Assembly: GCA_016283075.1 (NCBI GenBank)
Contig: JAEEMF010000026.1
Coordinates: forward strand, 8,565-72,564
Direction: 5' to 3'
DNA: 64,000 nucleotides
DNA from: Bacilli bacterium
Lineage (GTDB): Bacteria > Bacillota_I > Bacilli_A > RF39 > UBA660
The notes under the pieces were generated by a model. It was not told where the DNA came from and did no database searches. It saw only the letters and a program-made list of their open reading frames with translations. The position numbers were made by a program, and so were the translations under genes. This document shows, in pieces, positions 8,086 to 17,461 of the stretch. Each line of letters opens with the position of its first letter. Position 1 is the stretch's first letter.

Positions 8086-9423
8086 ATGAAAAAGCAAAAT
8101 AAGAGACACACTAAAAGAGTACGTAATCTTGCTGTTATTTGTTTCCTATGTGCATTAACTATGGTTTTCTCATCATATGCATGGTTTATAGGTATGCAAA
8201 CAGTTACTGTTTCTTCATTTGATATCAACATTGCTTCTACTGATGGTTTATACCTATCAATGGATGGTCAAGATTGGTATTATAATTTAGATGCAAGAAA
8301 TACAACTGCATACGAAGGAAATACTAATACATGGGCTACTAGTGGACTTGTTCCAATGTCATCAATTGGTGAAATGGACGCTACTTCATCTACTATGAAG
8401 CTTTATGAAAAAGCAAGTTTAACTACTACTCCAGGTGGTTATAGATTACTTGCTAGTCGTGTTAAAAACTATACTAAAAATGCTTCAGATAAATATGAAG
8501 AATCTAAAGGTTATGTAGCATTCGATTTATTTATTAAGAACGTTTCTGGTAATGAATATTACACAACTAACAATATTTTAAATGAAGAAGATATTTATTT
8601 AACTTATAATTCATCTGTAAAAGTTTCTAGTACAGGTGGAATTGCCGGAACTGGTATTGAAAACTCAGTACGTGTTGCATTTGCTCAAATCGGTCGTGTT
8701 GAAGGAAACACTAATAATATTGAAGGTTATGGTGTTGACAACATTACTGCTATTACTTGTTCAAATGTTGCTGCTGATACTAACCAAGTTCAAGTTACTG
8801 GTATTTGCCGTGATGCACAAATTTGGGAACCAAATGATAAAGCACACGTTACAAACGCAATTAACTGGTATGATACTTCTTGTAAAACAAGAAAAGCAAA
8901 TGGAACTAATTTAACTTTACCTGCATCATATAACAACGATTCACATTGTGGAGCTGTTGCTAATGGTACTGCTGTATCAACATATGCAATTGCTAAAGAA
9001 ATTGCTATTGCTGATTATGTAGATGTATATGATGGAGAAGATTACAATGGTTATACTGCTGATGTAACTAGTACATCTGACTATGTAACTGAAAGAGATT
9101 TAAAAACTAATGGTTCTGAATATGATTATTCTGGATTCACATTAGTTGATTATCCATACTTTACAGATACTGATAAAAATAAATATGAGACTGCTCGTCC
9201 AACATTTATGAAATTAGCTCCAAATAGTATTACTAAATTAAGAGTTTATATCTATATTGAAGGTCAAGATATAGATAACTATGATTTTGCTTCATTAGGA
9301 AGACAAATTTCTGTTCAATTCGGATTCACTAAGGAAAGATATAATGAAAGCGATCCAAGCTTACAATATAATGGACCAGTTGTTCCAACTATTGGTGAAG
9401 ATGGAGTTATTACAGGAGCATAA
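8086..9423 (+). CDS. Major exported protein B, tandem paralogue of A
   Basis: 445 residues, ribosome site GAAGGAGA. Leader ends SSYAWFIGMQTVTVSSFDIN, the same SipW-cognate pattern. Shares with protein A the blocks SGLVPxSSxG, SLTTTPGGYR, GTGIENSVRVAFAQIGRV, QIWEPND and EGQDIDNYDFASLGR, several nearly identical at DNA level, showing a fairly recent duplication. The Cys pattern (ITCSN, TGICRD, TSCKTR, HCGAV) is conserved with A, so disulfides or isopeptide-like stabilisation outside the cell are plausible. No wall-anchoring motif. Likely a structural subunit with A. Confidence 0.75.
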   Translation: MKKQNKRHTKRVRNLAVICFLCALTMVFSSYAWFIGMQTVTVSSFDINIASTDGLYLSMDGQDWYYNLDARNTTAYEGNTNTWATSGLVPMSSIGEMDATSSTMKLYEKASLTTTPGGYRLLASRVKNYTKNASDKYEESKGYVAFDLFIKNVSGNEYYTTNNILNEEDIYLTYNSSVKVSSTGGIAGTGIENSVRVAFAQIGRVEGNTNNIEGYGVDNITAITCSNVAADTNQVQVTGICRDAQIWEPNDKAHVTNAINWYDTSCKTRKANGTNLTLPASYNNDSHCGAVANGTAVSTYAIAKEIAIADYVDVYDGEDYNGYTADVTSTSDYVTERDLKTNGSEYDYSGFTLVDYPYFTDTDKNKYETARPTFMKLAPNSITKLRVYIYIEGQDIDNYDFASLGRQISVQFGFTKERYNESDPSLQYNGPVVPTIGEDGVITGA

Positions 9424-9445
9424 TCTAATTTAATTATAGGATATA

Positions 9446-9477
9446 AAATAAAGAGTAATTAATTTTACTCTTTATTT
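9446..9477 (+). terminator. AT-rich hairpin after protein B
   Basis: Perfect 13-base arms (9446-9458 and 9465-9477) built of A-rich then T-rich sequence around GAGTAA/TTACTC. The shape suits a terminator; the next gene lies 26 bases on without an obvious promoter, so read-through is likely. Confidence 0.6.
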
Positions 9478-9502
9478 ATATCTATATATAAGGTGGTGTT
9501 TT

Positions 9503-10654
9503 ATGCCAAAGAAAAGCAGTGGAAAAACCACGAAAATGAAAGACAGATTAATAGGTGGTCACAGTATTGTGGCTAGTAGAGAACGCAGAAGGAAAAGAAT
9601 GGCTGAAATAAAGAGGGAAAAACGAAATAATGTCCTTACAGCATTTGTTATCTTCTTTTTTGCAGTGCTTTTAATTTTCTCAACTTATGCATGGCTTTCA
9701 ACAGCACTAAATGTACATATTAATACCTTTAAGATGCAAGTATCTAAAAATAGTGGTTTAACTATATCACTAGATGGTATTAATTTTGGTAGTTATGTAG
9801 AAATCTCTGCAGATACTTTAATACATGAACTAGAAGGCGTATATCCAAGTAACACTAATCAGTGGGCTGGAAGTGGTTTAATTCCTGTATCTACAATGGG
9901 AGCAAGAAATAACAATACTCCTAGATTTGATATATATATTTCTGGTGGCGTTAGATACCGCTCTAGAAACAAAACTAATGGTTTTGTTACCGTAGAACTT
10001 TATGATGAAAAAGAAGCAAGTGAATATAATAGATATATTGCATTTGATATATTCTTAAAGAATGACTCTGGTTCTCCAATAAGTGATAATCTTTATATGG
10101 ATGAAACATCATTTATTGAACTAGATCCTGAACCAGAAGATGGAGAAGAAGTTGGAGAAGAAATGGATGGACTTGTTAATTCTCTTAGAGTTGGTTTCTT
10201 AAAGATGGGTACTGTTCCTAAAAAATCTCCAGCAAATATTGTACAAGGTATAACTTGTAATAATGATTGTAAGACTATCATTTATGAACCAAATAGTACT
10301 AAACACTCAGCACTTTCTATTGAAAGAGCAGCTAATTTTGGAGTTGATTTAGTTGATGGTGAACCATATCCAACATTTGCTTGGAAAGATGGTAGTGGAC
10401 AAACTGTATATATTAAAAATACTATTAGTGGTTCTCCACTACTAGATCCTAAATACTTTGCACTTCAAAATACTATAAAAGAATCAGACTTTACTAGTCC
10501 ATTATTTAAGATACCTGATGGTATTACTAAAGTAAGAGTTTATTTATGGGTTGAAGGACAAGATATTGATAGTTTAGAGACTAATTCAACTGGTGCAGAA
10601 CTAATTGTATCAATTGATTTATCTAAGGATAATAGCGGTTACGCTGATAATTAA
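9503..10654 (+). CDS. Exported protein C, third paralogue
   Basis: 383 residues. It has a longer, very basic cytosolic N-terminus (about 45 residues, ERRRKRMAEIKREKR) before the hydrophobic segment and STYAWLSTALNVHINTFKM, the SipW-cognate pattern with L in place of F. Shared with A and B: NTNQWAGSGLIPVSTMG, SLRVGF and ITKVRVYLWVEGQDID. It is shorter and lacks most of the Cys pairs (one ITCNNDC remains). The long basic head could contact the cytosolic partners encoded nearby. Possibly a minor or initiating subunit. Confidence 0.7.
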   Translation: MPKKSSGKTTKMKDRLIGGHSIVASRERRRKRMAEIKREKRNNVLTAFVIFFFAVLLIFSTYAWLSTALNVHINTFKMQVSKNSGLTISLDGINFGSYVEISADTLIHELEGVYPSNTNQWAGSGLIPVSTMGARNNNTPRFDIYISGGVRYRSRNKTNGFVTVELYDEKEASEYNRYIAFDIFLKNDSGSPISDNLYMDETSFIELDPEPEDGEEVGEEMDGLVNSLRVGFLKMGTVPKKSPANIVQGITCNNDCKTIIYEPNSTKHSALSIERAANFGVDLVDGEPYPTFAWKDGSGQTVYIKNTISGSPLLDPKYFALQNTIKESDFTSPLFKIPDGITKVRVYLWVEGQDIDSLETNSTGAELIVSIDLSKDNSGYADN

Positions 10655-10671
10655 AAGGGTAAGGTGATAAT

Positions 10672-10815
10672 ATGAATAAGGAAGAAAATAAAGTAGATTT
10701 TGACTTATCAAAGTTAACTTTAGAAGAGCTTATAAAGGTATATGAAGAAATTAATAGTTTTATTCAGTATACTGAGGAAACAAAAATAGTAGAAGAGGAG
10801 AATGAAGATGAATAA
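10672..10815 (+). CDS. Small acidic protein, 47 residues
   Basis: ATG 10672 with AAGGTGA 5 bases upstream, 47 codons, stop 10813-10815, overlapping the next gene by 14 bases. Sequence is acidic and helical (LTLEELIKVYEEINSF, ending EEENEDE), soluble, unrecognised. Tight packing with good ribosome site argues that it is real. It may be a chaperone-like or regulatory partner of the following cytosolic protein. Confidence 0.6.
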   Translation: MNKEENKVDFDLSKLTLEELIKVYEEINSFIQYTEETKIVEEENEDE

Positions 10816-12451
10816 TTTTTTAGACTTCATACTAAAAGACACTACTGCTAAAAGAACGCTTATTTCCACTATGCCCACTAAAACTAAAACTAATATAAGA
10901 AAATTTAATGAAACACTTGATATTATGCATGATAAATATGAAGAATATAAATCAAGCGTAAGAAACTATTTAATAGCTAAAAGTAATTCATTAAATATAG
11001 CACAACTTGACGATTCAGAAAGAATCGAAGAGATTAAAACTAGAATTGAAATACTAGGTAATGTTAAATTTCTTTTAAACCCAGATAATACTTATTATGA
11101 AAAAATGGGATTTGATAATCTTGTATATCAAATTAGTAACTATTATGTATTTAACTTTAAATCACTTAATGATATTTTAAATGGATTTTTAGATAAGTTT
11201 GAACTTGTTGGAATTCATCTTACTAAGGATGATTTTAACTATACTTGTTATGTTAATGAGTATATGACTTCTTACTTAGAAGTAAGAGCTAATAAGTCAG
11301 ATAAATATGAAAAAGTTAATGAAATATTTGAAAAAATATATTGGGTTAATCCTCAAATAGTAGAACATATTGAACTTAACTTTAGAAGATTAATTAAAAA
11401 GCATGCTAAAAAATTTGAATCTTATATTAAAAGTATAGGAGAAGAAGTAATGGCTGCTAATAATATAAAGAGTTATACTGAAGCATTAACTAAGTTAGAT
11501 GCAGCATATAACGATTTAAATGAAGCATATGAAGAAGATGTAGCAGATGTTTTAGCTCTTGCTAAGAATGGTAATATTGATATTAATCAGTTCTTAGAAG
11601 GAAATAAAGTAATGAAAGCTGCATATGATTATTTCTTACCAGAAGACTTTGATAGAACTAATATTGAAAAACTAAATAAGATAGTAAAATATCTTAAAAA
11701 GATGCTTTCAAATGTAGAAGAATATAAGAGTTATTTAGAGTTCTCACCACTATTTGAAGCATTTAAAAAGAAGTATCAAAAGTTACTTCCAGAAGGTAAT
11801 GAAAAGAAAACAAAGAGTGCTAAAGAAGGAACTTCTATTAGTAATGAAATAAAAGCTAAAGAAGCTGAACTTGATAAAATTAATCGTAAGATTGATGGAA
11901 GAGGAATTAGACTTTTTGGACCTAAAAATGCTTATGAAGTTAAGAATTTAAAAATGAAATCAGTAAATCTTGCTAAAGATTTATATGATCTATATAAGAA
12001 AAGTGATGAAGAGTATATTACCGAAAGAGTTCTTACTATTTTAAATAAGAATTTAACAGTCGCAGATTTACTACACTTATTCTATAGTTATGATTACTTT
12101 AAAAAGATTAATATTAAAAATGTATTTAACTTAAAAGAATATGAAGAAGTAGTAAAATATAGTGATAATTTTGATATATTTGCTATGGACTCTACAAATA
12201 TTATTGTTGATGGAGTAGAAATCTTTGGAACATCTGATATCCCAAGTTTTATAGCTAATAAATATAGACTTAATAGTATAAGAATTACTTCTGAAGATTT
12301 ATCAGAAGAAAATCTTGATTCTATTATAGAAAAAATTAACTTAATTATAAGAGATAATATCATAAAAAATAGTGATACAAACGCTGAAAAATTATGGTTT
12401 ATTGTCCAAGTAGATAAGATGCTTGCTAAAGAAAAGAAAACTTCCGAATAA
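10802..12451 (+). CDS. Unknown cytosolic protein of the exported-protein locus
   Basis: 549 residues, no signal peptide or membrane segment, rich in Lys/Glu/Asn with long helical stretches; residues ~345-370 (EIKAKEAELDKINRKID) look like a coiled coil. Two starts are possible (10802 and 10808); AGAGGAG lies just upstream. No family recognised. Last gene before a strong terminator, in one operon with exported proteins A-C, so a cytosolic scaffold or regulator of their export is a reasonable guess and no more than that. Confidence 0.7.
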   Translation: MKMNNFLDFILKDTTAKRTLISTMPTKTKTNIRKFNETLDIMHDKYEEYKSSVRNYLIAKSNSLNIAQLDDSERIEEIKTRIEILGNVKFLLNPDNTYYEKMGFDNLVYQISNYYVFNFKSLNDILNGFLDKFELVGIHLTKDDFNYTCYVNEYMTSYLEVRANKSDKYEKVNEIFEKIYWVNPQIVEHIELNFRRLIKKHAKKFESYIKSIGEEVMAANNIKSYTEALTKLDAAYNDLNEAYEEDVADVLALAKNGNIDINQFLEGNKVMKAAYDYFLPEDFDRTNIEKLNKIVKYLKKMLSNVEEYKSYLEFSPLFEAFKKKYQKLLPEGNEKKTKSAKEGTSISNEIKAKEAELDKINRKIDGRGIRLFGPKNAYEVKNLKMKSVNLAKDLYDLYKKSDEEYITERVLTILNKNLTVADLLHLFYSYDYFKKINIKNVFNLKEYEEVVKYSDNFDIFAMDSTNIIVDGVEIFGTSDIPSFIANKYRLNSIRITSEDLSEENLDSIIEKINLIIRDNIIKNSDTNAEKLWFIVQVDKMLAKEKKTSE

Positions 12452-12464
12452 GGAAGTTTTTTTT
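12439..12464 (+). terminator. Terminator of the first exported-protein operon
   Basis: AACTTCC / GGAAGTT arms (12439-12445, 12452-12458) with a run of eight T. Confidence 0.9.
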
Positions 12465-12488
12465 ATAGATTTTTTTATCATATGATAT

Positions 12489-12605
12489 AATGAAAATGGT
12501 GATGAACTAAATAGTATGTGATATAGATATATTCCAGATGATATAACTGCTTCAAATTTTGAAGAGTGGAGAAGAAGTAGAAAAGCTAAAATAAAGAATG
12601 CTTAG
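12489..12605 (+). pseudogene. Possible short decayed reading frame
   Basis: One frame between the terminator and the CYTH gene reads as protein-like sequence (YIPDDITASNFEEWRRSRKA) to a TAG at 12603-12605, but an in-frame TGA at 12519-12521 follows the only ATG (12516). Either a gene remnant or chance. No ribosome site is evident at the ATG. Confidence 0.2.
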
Positions 12606-12632
12606 AAAAGATATTAAGTAGAAGGTGATAGC

Positions 12633-13199
12633 GTGAAGGAAATCGAAATACTTGTTGAAGTATATGACAGTATTGAAACTCTTAAGAAAAAGTTTAAAAA
12701 ATTTGATTATAAAGGGCTTAAAAGAACGATTGATGAATATTATTATGATCCTAAACGTGATGAACTTAAACCTAATAAAAATAATGGATTAGATCACTGC
12801 CTTAGATTAAGAACAAAAAATGATGAATATAGTATTACATATAAAGATGATATTTTTGATAATGGCAAGTGGCTATATTCCAATGAATATGAAACAAAAG
12901 TTGATGATATCGGCATGATTAGGGAAATATTTAATAAGTTAGGACTAATAAAATTTATTGAGATAGATAATAGTAAAGAAACTTATACATATAAGGATTA
13001 TGAAATTGTAATTGAGTCTGTTAAGGATTTGGGAGTATTTATGGAAGTTGAGTATTGTACTAATGATTCTGTTGATGTTAAAAAAGTTAAAGAAGAAATA
13101 CAAAACTTTATAAATAATTTGAATATAAACGTATCTGATGAACTTACTATGGGAAAACCTGAAATGTTTATGAGAAAACATAATATTTCTATTAAGTAG
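12633..13199 (+). CDS. CYTH-domain protein (class IV adenylate cyclase / triphosphatase-like)
   Basis: 188 residues, GTG start with AGAAGGTGA 5 bases before. The fold signature is present: N-terminal EIEILVEV (the ExExK element, with V for K), DEYYYDP, LRLRTKNDEYSITYK, FIEIDNSKETY, IVIESVKDLGVFMEVEY, all of the CyaB-like CYTH type that binds triphosphate compounds inside the acidic tunnel. Members make cAMP from ATP, hydrolyse ThTP or cleave polyphosphate; the substrate cannot be told. The absent Lys of ExExK is a caution. Flanked by terminators: own transcription unit inside the exported-protein locus. Confidence 0.8.
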   Translation: MKEIEILVEVYDSIETLKKKFKKFDYKGLKRTIDEYYYDPKRDELKPNKNNGLDHCLRLRTKNDEYSITYKDDIFDNGKWLYSNEYETKVDDIGMIREIFNKLGLIKFIEIDNSKETYTYKDYEIVIESVKDLGVFMEVEYCTNDSVDVKKVKEEIQNFINNLNINVSDELTMGKPEMFMRKHNISIK

Positions 13200-13266
13200 A
13201 GTATAAGAAAATTCTTATATTTTATGTAATTATTTGTTATTTATTTTTTTGGAAAAGAAAAACAAA

Positions 13267-13294
13267 AATAGATTATAAAAATAATCTATTTTTT
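13267..13294 (+). terminator. Terminator after the CYTH gene
   Basis: AATAGATTA / TAATCTATT arms (13267-13275, 13282-13290) with T run. Confidence 0.8.
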
Positions 13295-13364
13295 AATGAA
13301 AAAAAATAAGTGTTATGTTATAATAATGATGTATATGGTAGGGTAGTATAAAAGGAGGATAAAT

Positions 13365-16300
13365 ATGAAAAAAATAGCAAGTTTAAAATTTTATATTGTT
13401 ATTGGTTTAGCAATAGTTGCTTTTGCGCTTTCTACAATATTTCCTTCTTTAGCAAGATTCAAAAATAGAACAAGACTTGAAGATGTAGTATCTTGGGATG
13501 GAAGTGTAGCTACTAGTTTTAAAAAAGGAACAGGTACTGAAAGTGATCCATATGTAATTACAACTGGTGCGGAACTTGCATACCTTTCTGAAACACTTAA
13601 TGTAAAAGATTATAATGGAGAGTACGTAGTACTTGGAGATGACATTGTTCTAAATGAAGGTGTATTTAACTACCTTGAAGATAAATTAACTTATACTATA
13701 AATGGTAATACTTACTATATTAAAGAATATACTAAAGAGTATTACTCTGATAGTGAATATAAAAACTTAGTTGGAAGAGTTAATACTTTAACTCCTTTAA
13801 ATAATTTTAAAGGTACTTTTATAGGAGACTCTAATACTATATTTGGTTTATATGTTACTTCTAATTCAAGTGATAAATTAGGTTTATTTACTAATTTATC
13901 TGGTAAGGTAGAAGATATCTATTTAGAAAACACTTTAATATATGGTGGATATATATCAGCAGCACTTGCTACTGATATAACAAATAATACAGTGGAAAAC
14001 ATCTTTGTAAGTGGAAATATTATTTCTAATAGTTCTAACAAAGAAGAAAGTAAAAATATATTATTTGACGATATTTTATCTGCTAGAAGTGAAGAAAAAC
14101 TTAAAGTAAATGAATTAATACTTGGTAAAGTTACTTCGTCTAAATTAGAAGGAACTATATCTAGTGTAAATGGTGAAACTTTAATAAATGGTAATAGTGT
14201 TACTGAAAGTAACTTCAGTATTAATTTAGGAGCATCTAAATTAAATGAAATATCTATTACCGGAGCAGAAGGACTTACAATAACAAATCTTAAGTATACA
14301 GTTAATTATGAATTTAACTATGCTTCTGGTATTGTAGGACTAGCTAAAAACTCTACTTTAAAAGGAACTATTAATAAAGCTACTATTCGTGGTAACTTAG
14401 ATAGTGCTGGTTTAATAGCAGTTGCAACTAATACTAATGTTAATATGTCTTATAATAAAGGTAGTATTAATGGTATAAGTGCTGCTGGTTTAATTAACTA
14501 TGTATCACTTAATACTGTAAGAACTTCTATTACAAATAGTTATAATAGTGGTTCTACTAATAAAGGTAGTATTATTTCTAAAGTTAATAACAGTACTCAA
14601 ATAAATATTACTAATACATTTAGTGCAGGTAGTGATTATTTTATTGATGAAATAGTAAGTACTACAGTACTTGTTAATAATTCTTATAATACATCTGATT
14701 TAAATGTTAGAACTGGTAGTATTAGCGGATCTATTACTAAGACTACTGAAGCTAACTTGAAAAATAAAACATTTGGTAAAGGAACACTTTCATTCTATGA
14801 ATTTGTAGACTTTAATAATTTAAATAACAATAGAGATAATGTATGGGTATATGAAGAAGATGAATATCCAATACTATATATTGATGATTTAACTAATCCA
14901 GTAGCAAGTATTCATGCTGGAACTTATGCATGGGATGGTTTAGGATATAAACTAAAGAATATTAACTTTAGTTCTAATATCACTTATAGTATTACGGAAA
15001 ATGATCCTTTAAGACCTGTAAGTGAAGTATATTATTATATTCATAAATCTCCAATTCCACTTAATAAGAGTGAAATTGATTCTATTACAGAGTGGACTAC
15101 TTATAAAGGAGTAAGTTCTATTAAAGAGCAAGGATACTATATAATCTATGCTAAAGTAATAGATACAAGAGGTAACACTTATTTACTTAATACTGACTTA
15201 TTAATACTTGATTTAACAGGTGCAGATATTGAAATAAATATTAGTTCTAAATCTTATGATAGTTTTGGAACACCTAATTACTTATATATTAATGAATCTA
15301 AATCATTAACTATTAAAACTCATGATGAATACTCAGGAGTTAAATCTACTGAATACTTAGTATCAAATACGGTACTTACAAGTGAAGAACTTGAAACTAG
15401 TGTATGGACTAAGTATACTGGTCCAATAAAAGTAAGTTCTACTTCACCAGTTATATACTATGTTAAGGCAGTAGATAACTGCGGATTTGTTACATACGCA
15501 AATACTGATTTTATTTCACTAAATGGATTTAGTGAAGGTAATATTACTCTTGGTAATAATACATCTAATGTATTAAATAATATTAATATTACAGATAAAT
15601 CAAGTATAAGTTTAGAACTAGCTTATAACGATACTAATTACTATACTTCTAGTGAAGTACATAACTTAGTATCAAGTGTACTTCTTCCTAAAGGAACAAG
15701 TATTACTTTATATGATTTAAAGAATAATAAAGTTTATAAATATGATATTACTTCAAGTGAAGATATTTATAACTTTAATAAAAATGGATATGCTACTTAT
15801 GCACTTAGTCTATTTAAAGAAACATCTAAAGCAAGCGAAGATAACTACTTTAGCGATACTATCTTTAGAAATAAAGTAATTGAAGATAGATTTAAAGTAA
15901 CAGTAGACTTTAGAAATTCAAATATCTCTGATGATATAAAGAATATTAAAATATATATGAATATTACTGATAATAATAAAATTACTAGAAGTACACTTAC
16001 TTCTTCAGTAAAAACATTTAATGTTATTAATGATTCAGATAGTAGTTTATTTATTGAAAGTAGTTTTAATGGAGGAATACTACTAAATAGTAATTCTTCT
16101 ATATCAGTTAAATTTAAAGCTGGTATTAACTACCAAACTAAAAATGATAAAACTATATATGATACTTTAGGAGAAAATAAATCTATAGGTATAATGATTA
16201 AAGCTTATGATAGTAGTAATAATCTTATTACTAAGAGAAATATTCGTAACTTAGTTATTACACTTGATGGAGAAGAATATGCTCCTGATATAAATGGTAT

Positions 16301-16892
16301 CTTTAGAATTAATCTTAATAATGGATTAAATGTTTCAAATAAAACTCTTGTTATTAAGACTACTGAAGATAATATGAAATTACTTAATGGAACATATACT
16401 TTAAATATTAGTAGTTTTATAGCATATGATGGTGTATATTCAAATGAATTATCTAGTGATGCTATAAGTATTCCTATTACAGTATCTAGTAGTAATACTT
16501 CTAGAAACTATAGTTTTAATGTTTCATATGATGATAGTAATCGTATTATATCTAAAGAAGATGTAAGAAAATTATTAACATTTAAATTATATGAAGATGG
16601 AGACTTTGCAAGTCCTAATATTAGAGTTTCTTTATATAAGAAAGATAAATTAACAGCATATGAACAAGATTATACTTTAGTTGATTTAAAAGATTATGTT
16701 AATGATAATTTAACTAAGTATAGTAATAAAATATACTATGCTAGTAGTAACTCTATAAACGGAGTATCAAGTACATTTAATTTAACATTACTTCCAGGTA
16801 ACTTTGAAAATACTGGATATAAATTAGTATTTGATTTATATGATGGTAATACTAAAGTAGGAAGTATTGAAAAGAAATTTATTGTTAGATAG
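13365..16892 (+). CDS. Giant exported protein with beta-helix and Ig-like regions
   Basis: 1175 residues; AAGGAGGA ahead of ATG, and TATAAT at 13319-13324 suggests a local promoter. Leader: hydrophobic stretch then PSLARFKNRTRLEDVVSWDG, resembling the ARY/ARF variant of SipW-cognate leaders. Residues ~57-75 hold GTGTESDPYVITTGAELAYL, the block that commonly precedes GLUG/beta-helix repeats; ~310-475 has GLUG-like units (SGIVGLAKNSTLKGT, AGLIAVATNTNV, AGLINYVS). ~520-700 has Ig/Y_Y_Y-like units (YIIYAKVIDTRGN, YYVKAVDNCGF). No LPXTG, no C-terminal membrane anchor, no S-layer repeat. Probably an adhesive or tip protein attached by non-covalent contact with the TasA-like subunits. Confidence 0.75.
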   Translation: MKKIASLKFYIVIGLAIVAFALSTIFPSLARFKNRTRLEDVVSWDGSVATSFKKGTGTESDPYVITTGAELAYLSETLNVKDYNGEYVVLGDDIVLNEGVFNYLEDKLTYTINGNTYYIKEYTKEYYSDSEYKNLVGRVNTLTPLNNFKGTFIGDSNTIFGLYVTSNSSDKLGLFTNLSGKVEDIYLENTLIYGGYISAALATDITNNTVENIFVSGNIISNSSNKEESKNILFDDILSARSEEKLKVNELILGKVTSSKLEGTISSVNGETLINGNSVTESNFSINLGASKLNEISITGAEGLTITNLKYTVNYEFNYASGIVGLAKNSTLKGTINKATIRGNLDSAGLIAVATNTNVNMSYNKGSINGISAAGLINYVSLNTVRTSITNSYNSGSTNKGSIISKVNNSTQINITNTFSAGSDYFIDEIVSTTVLVNNSYNTSDLNVRTGSISGSITKTTEANLKNKTFGKGTLSFYEFVDFNNLNNNRDNVWVYEEDEYPILYIDDLTNPVASIHAGTYAWDGLGYKLKNINFSSNITYSITENDPLRPVSEVYYYIHKSPIPLNKSEIDSITEWTTYKGVSSIKEQGYYIIYAKVIDTRGNTYLLNTDLLILDLTGADIEINISSKSYDSFGTPNYLYINESKSLTIKTHDEYSGVKSTEYLVSNTVLTSEELETSVWTKYTGPIKVSSTSPVIYYVKAVDNCGFVTYANTDFISLNGFSEGNITLGNNTSNVLNNINITDKSSISLELAYNDTNYYTSSEVHNLVSSVLLPKGTSITLYDLKNNKVYKYDITSSEDIYNFNKNGYATYALSLFKETSKASEDNYFSDTIFRNKVIEDRFKVTVDFRNSNISDDIKNIKIYMNITDNNKITRSTLTSSVKTFNVINDSDSSLFIESSFNGGILLNSNSSISVKFKAGINYQTKNDKTIYDTLGENKSIGIMIKAYDSSNNLITKRNIRNLVITLDGEEYAPDINGIFRINLNNGLNVSNKTLVIKTTEDNMKLLNGTYTLNISSFIAYDGVYSNELSSDAISIPITVSSSNTSRNYSFNVSYDDSNRIISKEDVRKLLTFKLYEDGDFASPNIRVSLYKKDKLTAYEQDYTLVDLKDYVNDNLTKYSNKIYYASSNSINGVSSTFNLTLLPGNFENTGYKLVFDLYDGNTKVGSIEKKFIVR

Positions 16893-16904
16893 AAGGTGAA
16901 TGAA

Positions 16905-17453
16905 GTGAAAATAAAACGTAAGGCAATGCTTATCGTAGGTTTATTAGTATTAATTTTATTTAGTTCTGGTATGACTTATTCTATTTTCACTTCAGGAACT
17001 AATATAGATGTATCAAACCAGAAGATAGCTAAATTTATATTTAATGCTGAAAAACTAGATCACCTAGAGTTAAATCTGGTAGATTTAAATCCAGGTGATA
17101 AAGAGACTTACTCATTTGAAGTAAGTAATAGTAGTGAAACTACTTTATCTAATGTAACTATACAGTATCAAATAGTTATAAAAACATTACATTTAATACC
17201 TTTAAATATAAAGCTTTATAAAAAAGCAGGTAAAGAAAGATTAGAGGTACTTTCATGTGATGAAACTTTCTCTAGAAATGATAAGAATGAGTTAGTATGT
17301 AATACTAGTACTCAGGAAATGCCATTTTCTATGGAAGAAATTGATAGTTATGAATTAGAAGTGGAATTTCCTAGTTTATATGTAGATGATATTTATTCTA
17401 ACTTAGTTGATTATATAGATTTAGAGATTAAGAGCTGGCAAAAAGTATCATAG
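16905..17453 (+). CDS. TasA-like exported protein, small
   Basis: 182 residues from GTG 16905, chosen because AGAAGGTG at 16891-16898 sits 6 bases upstream; a GTG at 16896 overlaps that site. Single hydrophobic leader, then GMTYSIFTSGTNIDVSNQKIA and LNPGDKETYSFEVSN, the standard start of TasA/camelysin-type domains. One Cys pair (LSCDETF, LVCNT). Follows the giant protein by 12 bases, so a shared operon and probable partner. Confidence 0.75.
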   Translation: MKIKRKAMLIVGLLVLILFSSGMTYSIFTSGTNIDVSNQKIAKFIFNAEKLDHLELNLVDLNPGDKETYSFEVSNSSETTLSNVTIQYQIVIKTLHLIPLNIKLYKKAGKERLEVLSCDETFSRNDKNELVCNTSTQEMPFSMEEIDSYELEVEFPSLYVDDIYSNLVDYIDLEIKSWQKVS

Positions 17454-17461
17454 GAGGAATT

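Noticed and set aside
8636..8914. Overlapping plus-strand frame inside exported protein B
   Set aside because: Leu-rich shadow of the real frame; no ribosome site and no similarity to anything nearby.
12489..12605. TGA inside a protein-like frame, suggesting recoding or use of TGA as Trp
   Set aside because: TGA ends several sure genes here (arcB, the 804-residue surface protein, the HigB-like toxin) and tryptophan is read from TGG throughout; a decayed fragment is simpler.
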